NCBI RefSeq assembly: GCF_014859565.1
Contig: NZ_JACUUA010000054.1
Coordinates: 1-19,889, forward strand
Direction: 5' to 3'
DNA from: Marinospirillum sp.
GTDB lineage: Bacteria; Pseudomonadota; Gammaproteobacteria; Pseudomonadales; Halomonadaceae
Length of the DNA: 19,889 nt
Part shown: in pieces, positions 9,125 through 19,813 of the stretch
Numbering within the stretch: the first letter of the stretch is position 1
Layout of the letters: each line of letters starts with the position of its first letter
Program-made: the position numbers and the translations under genes
The notes under the pieces: generated by a model
What the model saw: the letters and a program-made list of their open reading frames with translations, nothing else
Told to the model about the DNA's origin: nothing
Databases searched by the model: none

Positions 9125-12100
9125 TCAGTTATTTGCATCGGTTTTAACATTAAGCAAGCTCAACTGCTGTAGCGCTTGTTCAAAATCAAACAGATCCAGC
9201 GCATTGATGACCTGCTGCCAAATTGGGCGTACTTCGCTGGGCAGGCTGTTGCCAAGTTGCTCCAGCTCTTCGCCATCAATGTATTCGTTGGCCGTAATGC
9301 GCTGTTTCAGTTGGTCGAGTTGTGCGCGGGTGGCCGCATCCATCTCGCTGGGCGCTGGGGAGGTCGCTGCTGGCGCGTTGGAGTCCTGCCCTTTATTGAT
9401 GTAAACCTGGATTTGCTGTTGTGTTGTTGCCATCACCTGACCGAGCAGGTCAATTTGTTCTCTGCTGGGGCAGTGTTGTTGTTTTAACAGCCTGTCTATT
9501 TCCTGGCTGATGTTAAAAAGCGCCTCGGCGGCGAGATTGCCGGCGACGCCTTTCAGCCCATGATTAAGCTGCTGCACCGGTTCGAATATCTTTTTATCCG
9601 CTTTTTTATCGGCGTCCCGCTCCAGCTGTTGCAGCAAATCCAGAATAGCCGAAAAATCCTGGGTGATTTGTTCACTGAACTGTTGCAGCAGTTTTTTGTA
9701 CAGGGTTTCATTACCGACAACCTGCCGGATGCCTGCTTGAACATTCAGCAGGCTGCCTGACTCTTGTGAATCGTTATTGGGCTGAATCATTCTCGTTGCA
9801 TCCGTGGTGTTGGTATCGGCTGGTGTGGGTTGCAGGTACTGGTGGAGCAGGTTGAGTAATTGATCAGAATTCAGTGGTTTGCTCAGGTGTTCATTCATAC
9901 CAACACTCAGTGCTTTGGCGCGGTCTTCAATCATTGCGGCAGCGGTGAGCGCAATAATCGGTGTGTGGGTATCGAACAGGCGTATGGCCTGAGTGGCTTG
10001 ATAGCCATCCATCACCGGCATCTGAACATCCATTAAAATCAGATCAAACGCCTGCTGTTGGGCTTTTTTAACTGCGACTTGTCCATTTTCTGCCAGAATA
10101 ACGCTTAATCCCAGCTGGCGTAGTTGTTCACTCACCACCTCCTGGTTGATTTCGTTGTCTTCCACCACCAACACCTGCCCACTGAATATTGGGCTGGGAG
10201 TGTGAGGCAGCAGGTGTTGCGTTGCCTGTTTTTTAAGTTCTTCACTGCACGTTTGCATGGGCAATACAAAGGAAAAACACGAACCCTGACCGAGCGCCGT
10301 TTGCAGTTCGATCTGCCCGCCACCCATCAGCTCCACCAGGCGCTGGCTAATTACCAAGCCTAACCCTGTACCGCCGTGCTTACGGGTAATACTGGTGTCG
10401 GCCTGGCTAAAGGCATGAAACAGTTGGCCGGTTTGTGCCGGGGTCATGCCCACGCCAGTGTCACTAATGGAAAAACCTAACTCGATACGGTCATTGTCCT
10501 GGCGGATAGCGGCTATTTTTAGCCTCACTTCCCCTTGTTCGGTAAACTTGATGGCGTTACTGACCAGATTATTTAACACCTGGCGCAGGCGCATTTCATC
10601 ACCATACAAGCACAGGTGATCGACCGATTGAGTCTCCATCACCAGAGCCAGGCCCTTGTTTTCAGCATTGGTGGCAAACAGGCTGTAAAGATTATCCACC
10701 AGGGTATTGATATACAGGGGTTGGGGGTCCAGCTGCATTTTTCCGGCTTCGATTTTGGAGAAGTCCAGAATGTCGTTAATAATACCCAGTAACAAACGCC
10801 CCGAATAATGCACCTTGCTCAGTTGATCGCGCATTTTTTCCGGATCTTTTTGTTTCATCCCCAATTCACTCAGGCCTAAAATGCCGTTCATCGGGGTACG
10901 GATTTCATGGCTCATATTGGCTAAAAATTCAGATTTGGCGCGATTGGCGATCTCTGCTTTATCCCGTTCAATTTTTAACGCTTCGTTCAGCAGTGTTTGC
11001 TGCTGTTGCAGGCGTTTGGCAAAAATTAAAGCACTGAAGCTTTGTGTGAAGAGAGTCAGTTCTTCAGCCGCCTGCTCAGAATAACCCTGGGGTGCATTGG
11101 CCATGCCGATCATCCCGACCATTTCATCCGCATAAAAAACCGGAATGCCCATAAAGGTACTTAATGGCGGGTGGCCGGGTGGTGTGCCTCTCGCTCTTGG
11201 GTCGCTGGCGGCCTGGTTGGCAATCACTGTTTGCTGGTGCAGCAGGCCGTAACCAAACAGGGTGTTCAGGTTTTTAAATTCCAATCCATTCACCTGGTGC
11301 TTTTGGTAAAAAGCCAGGGTTGCCTCATCCCAGGCGATATTGGTCAGGGCAAAGACTTTAAGGTAGGGGTTGCGCTGTTCATCGTACAGTACCTCGCCAA
11401 TAAAGCCGTATTGGCTGGCGGTGAAGTTTAAAACTTCTTGCAGCAGAACATCTGAAGTTGTCCGAATATCCTGGGTGGTCATAAAGGTTTGGTTGGCTCG
11501 CCACACCGCCTGCAACAGCTGGTTCTGGCGCTCGGTTTTAAGCTCTGTTTGCACCAGCGCCTGCTCGGTGGTCTTTATTCTGGTCTGATCGACTAAATAA
11601 CCCAGTATTTCAGTTAATTCACCCTGTTCGTTATATACTGGACGGGTGTAGTCATAAAAATATTTTACTTCTCCTTGTGCCGTTATCAGGCGGTAGTCTT
11701 GTTCCCAGAAAGCGCGTTTTTCAGATAAAAACTGCTCCACTTCTTTACCGATTTGTGCCAAATCATCAGGATGAACCAGGGATACAAACCGAAACTCCGG
11801 TGCCAGTAGTTGTTCAGGAGTGTAGCCCAGCAGCACTGTAACATTGGGTGAAACAAAACAGATTGGCCAGCCCTCCTGAGGCTGCCATTTAAGTACCAGT
11901 ACCGGCCCACCGGCAAATAAATCCCGCTCATTTTTCAGTTGCCGCGCTTCATCCGCTAGGCGTTGCGCCCAGTCCTGGTAAACCAGGTTGACCAGGTCTT
12001 TCTGGTGCAATAATCCCAGAGGTTTGTGGGTGTCTGGGTCAATCACCACCAGGTGTTTGATCCGCTCGCGCCTTGTGGTTTCAAGGGCTTCGGCCAGAGT

Positions 12101-12736
12101 TAGGTTGGCATCAAAGGTTTTTAATGGGGCAGACATCAGCTGGGTGGCACACACATTGGTGTCTCCGTCTCGGTCAAACCAGCGAATCACATCGGTTTGC
12201 GTAATCAGCCCCACGGCTTGTCCTGCATCAAAAACCAACACCGCTGTTTGCCGATTGATGCTCATGGCATGAAACACGGTTTTGACCCTATCCTGTGCCT
12301 CCACTTGAATAAACTGGATGGCGCGCATAATTTCAGACAGGGTTTTGCTGTGCGCCAGGTTTTGTGGGTCTAAGTAGGCGGCTAAATCACTGGCGCTGAC
12401 AATGCCGCAGAGCTGATTGCTCCCATCCACCAGGCACAAATAACCATCCGGGTGCTGGCGGATGATATTCAGCCCTTCCAGCGCATTTTGATCCGGCGAG
12501 GTTTTGGGAACCTGGTTCAGTGCCATCTGCTGCAAGGGCAGATTAAAATCAATCTCCTGCAAACGAAATTTAATCAGCTCGCGTGAGGTTAAAATCCGCA
12601 GCCCCTGCCTGCCGGTGACCACTACATCCCGCAAGCCTCTCTCGGCCATTAGGTGCACCGCATCATGAATGCTGGCCTCGTCTGCAAGGGTAATGACTAC
12701 GGGCGTAGCGATTTCGGCAAGCTTGGGTAGGTACAT
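9125..12736 (-). CDS. Soluble hybrid histidine kinase: 4xCBS-PAS-GAF-HisKA-HATPase-REC-Hpt
   Basis: There are 1203 residues from ATG 12736. A TTG at 12748 extends the frame by four codons, but AAGGA at 12756-12752 is only 3 bases from it, whereas GAG at 12746-12744 is well spaced before the ATG. The N-terminal 255 residues hold four CBS-like repeats, two Bateman pairs (about 8-58, 75-125, 135-188, 199-254; e.g. GIVSASDLAAYL and GLITQTDVIRWF). These often bind adenine nucleotides, so energy state is a plausible but unproven input. PAS (about 272-388), GAF (about 410-575), HisKA (H610), HATPase (DTGVGM 759-764, GGTGLGL 788-794), REC (E859/D860, D903, K953) and Hpt (H1059 in [12 protein letters not shown]) follow. 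The Hpt has HGLKG where the neighbour has HSLKG. The last about 60 residues repeat the post-Hpt tail of the downstream kinase. No membrane segment is seen. The gene begins 67 bases after its upstream neighbour. Confidence 0.92.
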   Translation of the reverse strand: MYLPKLAEIATPVVITLADEASIHDAVHLMAERGLRDVVVTGRQGLRILTSRELIKFRLQEIDFNLPLQQMALNQVPKTSPDQNALEGLNIIRQHPDGYLCLVDGSNQLCGIVSASDLAAYLDPQNLAHSKTLSEIMRAIQFIQVEAQDRVKTVFHAMSINRQTAVLVFDAGQAVGLITQTDVIRWFDRDGDTNVCATQLMSAPLKTFDANLTLAEALETTRRERIKHLVVIDPDTHKPLGLLHQKDLVNLVYQDWAQRLADEARQLKNERDLFAGGPVLVLKWQPQEGWPICFVSPNVTVLLGYTPEQLLAPEFRFVSLVHPDDLAQIGKEVEQFLSEKRAFWEQDYRLITAQGEVKYFYDYTRPVYNEQGELTEILGYLVDQTRIKTTEQALVQTELKTERQNQLLQAVWRANQTFMTTQDIRTTSDVLLQEVLNFTASQYGFIGEVLYDEQRNPYLKVFALTNIAWDEATLAFYQKHQVNGLEFKNLNTLFGYGLLHQQTVIANQAASDPRARGTPPGHPPLSTFMGIPVFYADEMVGMIGMANAPQGYSEQAAEELTLFTQSFSALIFAKRLQQQQTLLNEALKIERDKAEIANRAKSEFLANMSHEIRTPMNGILGLSELGMKQKDPEKMRDQLSKVHYSGRLLLGIINDILDFSKIEAGKMQLDPQPLYINTLVDNLYSLFATNAENKGLALVMETQSVDHLCLYGDEMRLRQVLNNLVSNAIKFTEQGEVRLKIAAIRQDNDRIELGFSISDTGVGMTPAQTGQLFHAFSQADTSITRKHGGTGLGLVISQRLVELMGGGQIELQTALGQGSCFSFVLPMQTCSEELKKQATQHLLPHTPSPIFSGQVLVVEDNEINQEVVSEQLRQLGLSVILAENGQVAVKKAQQQAFDLILMDVQMPVMDGYQATQAIRLFDTHTPIIALTAAAMIEDRAKALSVGMNEHLSKPLNSDQLLNLLHQYLQPTPADTNTTDATRMIQPNNDSQESGSLLNVQAGIRQVVGNETLYKKLLQQFSEQITQDFSAILDLLQQLERDADKKADKKIFEPVQQLNHGLKGVAGNLAAEALFNISQEIDRLLKQQHCPSREQIDLLGQVMATTQQQIQVYINKGQDSNAPAATSPAPSEMDAATRAQLDQLKQRITANEYIDGEELEQLGNSLPSEVRPIWQQVINALDLFDFEQALQQLSLLNVKTDANN

Positions 12737-12803
12737 AAAAAATCTCAAATATCCTTGGGTTCGGGACGGGGTTCTGCTGCTGCACTTTTTTTAAAGTAAA
12801 GCA

Positions 12804-15800
12804 TCATAGCCCCAGCCAGTATTTTACGCTTTCAATAAATGCCGGGATTTGCAGAGGTTTGGTGATGTAATCATTAAAACCGGCTTGTTTGCCGCGTTCA
12901 ATATCTTTTGGCATGGCATTGGCGGTTACGGCTAACACCGGCACCTCTTTGAGGGTGGGATCTTGCCGCAGAGTCTCCAGTACCTGAAAGCCATTCATGC
13001 CGGGCATGTTAATGTCCAGCAGGATCAGGTCGGGCTTGTGGGATGCAGCAATATCCAGCCCCAGTTGCGGCAAATGAGCGGTGACCAGATGAATATGCGG
13101 CAGGCGGCTGAAAATACTGGACACCAGCCGCAGGTTGGCGGGGTTATCCTCGATGTAAAGCACGCGTTGTTGGGTCGCTGTTAAGGGTGGGTGATCCATC
13201 TCCGTCGCAGCCAGCGCCAGCTCATCGGCTGAAGCCGTATTTTCTGCCGGTGGCTCCAGGGGCAGTTCCAACCAGAAGGTGCTGCCAATACCCGGCTGGC
13301 TTTCAACATCCACACTGCCGTTCATCATTTCCATAATGCGGCGGGTGATGGTTAAACCGATGCCGGTGCCTTCGATGTCTGAATCCTCGGCATTCAGGCG
13401 ATTAAAGGGTTCAAACAGCCCGGCCAGTTGTTCTGCGGGGACACCTTTGCCCGTGTCACTCACCAGGATACGCAGGCGATCCTGTTCATGAGCCTGAATA
13501 TCCAGCCGGATCTGACCGGCTTCCCGGTTGTACTTCACCGCATTGGAGAGCAGATTCAGCAGCACTTGTTTCAGGCGAGTGTGATCGGCTCTCACTCGAA
13601 TCGGCTGATTGGCGCTTTGGGGCGGATGAATCTGGATTGAGCGTTTTTGTGCCAGTGACTGAATCAGTGAGACACACTCATCCAGCACCTCGAAGGGATC
13701 AATGCTTTCAATCGAGAGGTTGAGTTGGCCGGATTCTACCTTGGCCAGATCCAGCACCTCGTTGATTAACTCCAGTAGGTGATTTCCGGCCTTGAGGATT
13801 TCATGCACATTTTCCTGGTTGTCTTCTGATAACTCATCATCGTATTCCAGCATCTGAGCAAACCCAAGGATGGCATTCATGGGTGTGCGCAGTTCATGGC
13901 TCATGCTGGATAAAAATTCGGATTTGGCCTGATTGGCTCGCTCGGCTTCCTCTTTGGCATCGGCCAGCTGTTGCTGTCTTTTCAGTTCATCAGAAAAATC
14001 GCTGACAATGTTAAACAGGTATTGCAGCTTGCCCTTGGCATCATTAATGAATCCAACGTTGGAGGTTGCCATTAACAGGCTGCCATCCTTGCGTTTAACC
14101 GGCAAAAGCCCGGACCAGTTTTTGCCCTGACCTATGGCTTTTTGAATAGCAGCAGGCGCCCACTTTAAGGCTTCTTCCGAGAAGAACTGGGTAAAGTGCT
14201 TGCCGATAATCTCCTGTTGTGAATAGCCCAGCAGCTTTTCATAAGCGGTATTGGCATAGAGCAAAAGCCCCTTGGCATCAGAAACCCGAATGCCTTGAGC
14301 AGTGACATCAAACAGGCGGCGAAAAATCAATAGATCTTGCTCGGCAACTCTGCGTTGCAGGGCTGTAGCCAGCATATTGGCAAGAAGCTCCAGCAGGTTT
14401 AGAGACTCTTTGCTCCAGCTACGGCCAGTGAGATCCTGATCAAAACCCAAAAAACCAACCCGTTTGTTTTTCTGTTTTAAAGGAAACAGGCATAAAGATT
14501 GAATGTCCTGCGAGGCCAGCAGGTTTTTTTCTGCACTGGCTTGCGGCGGTAAATCTGCAAGATGGTCAATGCACAATCGAGGTGTTTCTTGCAGCTGGCT
14601 CCATGACCAGCTGAAGTCTGCTACCGGCAGGTGTTGTAATAGATCTTTTTGGCTGGAAACATCCTGATTACACCACTCATGGTGATTGCTGATGTGCAGC
14701 TGATCTTTATCCAGTAAAAAAACAAAAGCACGATCGGCATTCAGGGTTTTTCCGACACCTTCCAAGCAATCTTCAATGACACTGTCCAGTGTTTTGCTGT
14801 CTGCGGCCAACAAAGCGTTACCCGCCTTGCTTACCTGTTCCTGGATGGCTTGTCGTGTGCGAAGTTTTTGTTCTGCTAACTTGATATGGGTGATATCCGT
14901 GCGGATGGAGACGTATTGGTAGGGAATGCCCTGTTCATTCATAAATGGGGTGATGGTGGATTCTACCCAGTAATACTCACCTGATTTATTGAAGTTGCAT
15001 ACCTCGCCGTGCCAGACCTGACCGGAAGCAATGGTTGCCCACATCTCATGGTAAAAGCTGGCGGGGTGCTGGTCTGATTTAAGCAGGCGGTGGTTCTGAC
15101 CGATTAACTCGGCCTGGGTATAACCGCTGATGCGACAAAACAGATCGTTGACATAGGTAATGTGACCGGCGCGGTCGGAAATGCTGACAATGGCATGTTG
15201 ATTCAGTGCCAGGTGTTCGCGTTCTCGCTCGTACATTAGCTGTTGCAGTTGTTCTTGTCTGTTGCGCTGTTCGCGGAAACGCCGTGCCAGGGTGCAAACA
15301 CGGCTGATCAGGTGTCGGGGTGCAACGGGTTTAGTTAAAAATTCATCACCACCCAGATTCAGGGCATCCAGTTGGTTTTCTCGGTCGGATTCGGCAGAAA
15401 TAAAAACAATGGGTAGCTGCTGGTAACGCTCATCTTCGCGCAGCAGTGCCGCAAGTTCCGGTCCGTTGATGTTTGGCATGTGAAAATCCAGCAGCACTAC
15501 TTCCGGGTCGAAGCGTTCCAGTGCATCCAGTGTTTGGAAGGCATCTTTCAGGCTGTGTACGGTCATGCCTGCAAAACTGAGAATGCTGGACTGAATTTCC
15601 AGAATAATGGGTTCATCATCCACCATCAGGATGCGGTAGGGGTCTTCCGGTATTCTGAAGGTCAGCTTGTTCAGGCGTTCAATCAGCTGACTGGGCTTGA
15701 TCGGTTTGACCAGGTAATGGGCTGCTCCTGCACGATAAGCAGCCAGGCGAGCGTTTAAATCGGATCGGGCAGAAGTGAAAATCACCGGAGGCAGGGTATC

Positions 15801-16073
15801 CTGATAAACACTGCGCAGCTGTTCCAGGCTTTCGACACCCGCTAGATGTCCTTCCGGAAATACCATGTCCATCAGGATGGCACTGGGTTGTTCTGCCTGC
15901 TGATCCAGCATGGTGCTAAAAAAAGACGGCAGATCAACAAAGTGTTGAACACGGTAGCCTGCTTTTTGTAATAAGTGTGCCGTCAAAAGACCCTGATCCG
16001 GCTCGTCTTTCACGATAAACACCAGTGGGCTGGTTTGCGGAGGAGTGATTGACTTGGTGTCAGTGTCGTTCAT
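12804..16073 (-). CDS. Soluble multi-receiver hybrid histidine kinase: REC-REC-PAS-GAF-PAS-HisKA-HATPase-REC
   Basis: This 1089-residue cytoplasmic protein is the first intact gene of the minus-strand cluster. REC1 (about 16-138) keeps phosphoacceptor D69 and K123, but its acidic pair reads K22-D23 (FIVKDEPD), so metal binding may be impaired. REC2 (146-265) is canonical: D152/D153, D196, K248. PAS1 (about 285-397), GAF (about 408-575) and PAS2 (about 580-695) follow, then HisKA (H726 in SSMSHELRTPMN), HATPase (DTGKGV 873-878, GTGIGL 902-907) and a C-terminal REC3 (E975/D976, D1020, K1072). There is no Hpt. The kinase core (SHELRTPMNAILGFAQ) differs from the other four, so it is probably of another lineage. 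N-terminal receivers on a kinase usually mean that its activity is set by an upstream phosphodonor. The ATG overlaps the TGA of a decayed GGDEF frame (ATGA at 16073-16070), and only a weak GAG precedes it, suggesting former translational coupling. Confidence 0.92.
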   Translation of the reverse strand: MNDTDTKSITPPQTSPLVFIVKDEPDQGLLTAHLLQKAGYRVQHFVDLPSFFSTMLDQQAEQPSAILMDMVFPEGHLAGVESLEQLRSVYQDTLPPVIFTSARSDLNARLAAYRAGAAHYLVKPIKPSQLIERLNKLTFRIPEDPYRILMVDDEPIILEIQSSILSFAGMTVHSLKDAFQTLDALERFDPEVVLLDFHMPNINGPELAALLREDERYQQLPIVFISAESDRENQLDALNLGGDEFLTKPVAPRHLISRVCTLARRFREQRNRQEQLQQLMYEREREHLALNQHAIVSISDRAGHITYVNDLFCRISGYTQAELIGQNHRLLKSDQHPASFYHEMWATIASGQVWHGEVCNFNKSGEYYWVESTITPFMNEQGIPYQYVSIRTDITHIKLAEQKLRTRQAIQEQVSKAGNALLAADSKTLDSVIEDCLEGVGKTLNADRAFVFLLDKDQLHISNHHEWCNQDVSSQKDLLQHLPVADFSWSWSQLQETPRLCIDHLADLPPQASAEKNLLASQDIQSLCLFPLKQKNKRVGFLGFDQDLTGRSWSKESLNLLELLANMLATALQRRVAEQDLLIFRRLFDVTAQGIRVSDAKGLLLYANTAYEKLLGYSQQEIIGKHFTQFFSEEALKWAPAAIQKAIGQGKNWSGLLPVKRKDGSLLMATSNVGFINDAKGKLQYLFNIVSDFSDELKRQQQLADAKEEAERANQAKSEFLSSMSHELRTPMNAILGFAQMLEYDDELSEDNQENVHEILKAGNHLLELINEVLDLAKVESGQLNLSIESIDPFEVLDECVSLIQSLAQKRSIQIHPPQSANQPIRVRADHTRLKQVLLNLLSNAVKYNREAGQIRLDIQAHEQDRLRILVSDTGKGVPAEQLAGLFEPFNRLNAEDSDIEGTGIGLTITRRIMEMMNGSVDVESQPGIGSTFWLELPLEPPAENTASADELALAATEMDHPPLTATQQRVLYIEDNPANLRLVSSIFSRLPHIHLVTAHLPQLGLDIAASHKPDLILLDINMPGMNGFQVLETLRQDPTLKEVPVLAVTANAMPKDIERGKQAGFNDYITKPLQIPAFIESVKYWLGL

Positions 16074-16178
16074 TGGGTGCTCGCATGGGTATTAAAAGCA
16101 TGGGTATTAAAAGCATGGATGCGACCCTTGCCATCTCTTTTGGCTGCATACATGACATGGTCGGCGCGTGTGGATAAA
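16070..16178 (-). pseudogene. C-terminal remnant of a GGDEF (diguanylate cyclase) gene
   Basis: Read on the minus strand, 16178-16073 encodes LSTRADHVMYAAKRDGKG followed by RIHAFNTHAFNTHASTQ and a TGA at 16072-16070. RADxxMYAAKRDGKGRI matches the final helix of GGDEF domains and resembles the end of the intact GGDEF in this cluster ([16 protein letters not shown]). Upstream of about 16178 the similarity stops and the frame is closed by a TAG near 16225, so the catalytic GGDEF part is absent. The stop overlaps the start codon of the following kinase gene, which is normal spacing for an operon partner. I infer that a diguanylate cyclase gene once preceded this kinase and was deleted, bringing the operon next to fadBA. 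Residual translation from an internal ATG (16153) as a 27-residue leader is possible but unsupported by an obvious ribosome binding site. Confidence 0.7.
16083..16118. repeat. 15-base tandem repeat, about 2.4 copies
   Basis: GCATGGGTATTAAAA occurs twice exactly (16083-16097, 16098-16112), followed by a partial GCATGG. On the minus strand the unit is 15 bases long and in frame with the GGDEF remnant, where it duplicates the peptide HAFNT. It looks like a replication-slippage expansion in sequence no longer under strong selection. Confidence 0.85.
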
Positions 16179-16206
16179 TATAACAAAAGCTTCGCTGGCT
16201 TAGCAA
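16177..16206 (-). promoter_or_regulatory. Candidate sigma70-type promoter for the kinase cluster
   Basis: On the minus strand TTGCTA (16206-16201) and TATATT (16182-16177) are 18 bases apart, matching 4/6 and 5/6 of the sigma70 consensus. They point at the kinase cluster and lie about 105 bases before the first intact kinase ATG, just upstream of the GGDEF remnant. If used, the remnant would be in the 5' leader. The assignment rests only on these hexamers. Confidence 0.3.
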
Positions 16207-16210
16207 AGCT
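16188..16210. repeat. Inverted repeat (stem 9, one mismatch, loop 5)
   Basis: AGCTTCGCT (16188-16196) and AGCAAAGCT (16202-16210) pair at 8 of 9 positions around the loop GGCTT. It overlaps the candidate minus-strand promoter. On the minus strand it is followed by TTTTGTT, so a weak terminator is another reading, although no minus-strand gene is evident upstream. It could also be a protein-binding site. Function undetermined. Confidence 0.4.
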
Positions 16211-16290
16211 GAAAACAATGCTGAACTATCAAACACTCGTTGGATTTTTTACCTGCCGGAACTTGACAAGAAGCCGCGAATGGTCGACTC

Positions 16291-16318
16291 TTGTTCCAAG
16301 TTCAAACGACCGTATGAA
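16291..16318 (+). promoter_or_regulatory. Candidate fadBA promoter
   Basis: TTGTTC (16291-16296) and TATGAA (16313-16318) are 16 bases apart and resemble weak sigma70 hexamers about 65 bases before the fadB ATG. The -10 candidate lies inside the near-palindromic operator-like site at 16301-16318, so a repressor there would block it. A perfect TTGACA is also present at 16263-16268, but no good -10 stands 16-18 bases downstream of it. Which promoter is used cannot be settled from sequence alone. Confidence 0.3.
16301..16318. promoter_or_regulatory. Near-palindromic operator-like site ahead of fadB (PsrA/TetR-like candidate)
   Basis: TTCAAACGACCGTATGAA agrees with its own reverse complement at 14 of 18 positions. 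The core, CAAAC-N4-GTATG, is one base from the CAAAC-N4-GTTTG pattern associated with PsrA, a TetR-family regulator of fatty acid oxidation in pseudomonads and related gammaproteobacteria (pattern recalled, not looked up). A second weaker match, CAAAC-N4-GTTGG, lies at 16230-16243. The position in the fadBA promoter region and overlap with a -10 candidate fit repression relieved by acyl-CoA or long-chain fatty acid. The identity of the regulator is inference. Confidence 0.45.
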
Positions 16319-16380
16319 AAGTTTGTTTGACCTGACCCACTGGGTATTCTGTTTTACAACAAAAAGCTGGAGATCACACG

Positions 16381-19733
<3,353 letters not shown>

Positions 19734-19753
19734 TTTTGTCGTTTGTAGTCAGT

Positions 19754-19813
19754 AAAAACCGCTGTGTTACGAACTTCATCCCAGTGATGCCGTTTGTTAC
19801 ACGGCGGTTTTTT
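19754..19813. terminator. Rho-independent, probably bidirectional terminator after fadA
   Basis: AAAAACCGCTGTGT (from 19754) pairs with ACACGGCGGTTTTT (to 19813) with one G-U pair, and the stem extends inward through TTACGAAC/GTTTGTTA with one mismatch and another G-U pair. The loop is about 17 bases. The plus strand ends in a run of six T, and the minus strand also gives a GCGG stem followed by five T, so it can stop transcription from both directions. It starts about 20 bases after the fadA stop. Confidence 0.85.

Noticed and set aside
199..10040. Repeated DNA near CATCCATCACCGGCAT in four places, considered as an interspersed repeat
   Set aside because: The copies encode the conserved receiver phosphorylation-site segment (MPVMDGY) in each kinase; they are paralogous coding sequence, not a mobile or regulatory repeat.
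12737..12803. Possible terminator or separate promoter between the first two kinase genes
   Set aside because: Only a short ACTTT/AAAGT inverted repeat around an A-run was seen, with no GC stem plus T-tract and no convincing hexamer pair.
16263..16268. Perfect TTGACA as the fadBA -35 element
   Set aside because: No acceptable -10 hexamer lies 16-18 bases downstream, so it was not called as the promoter.
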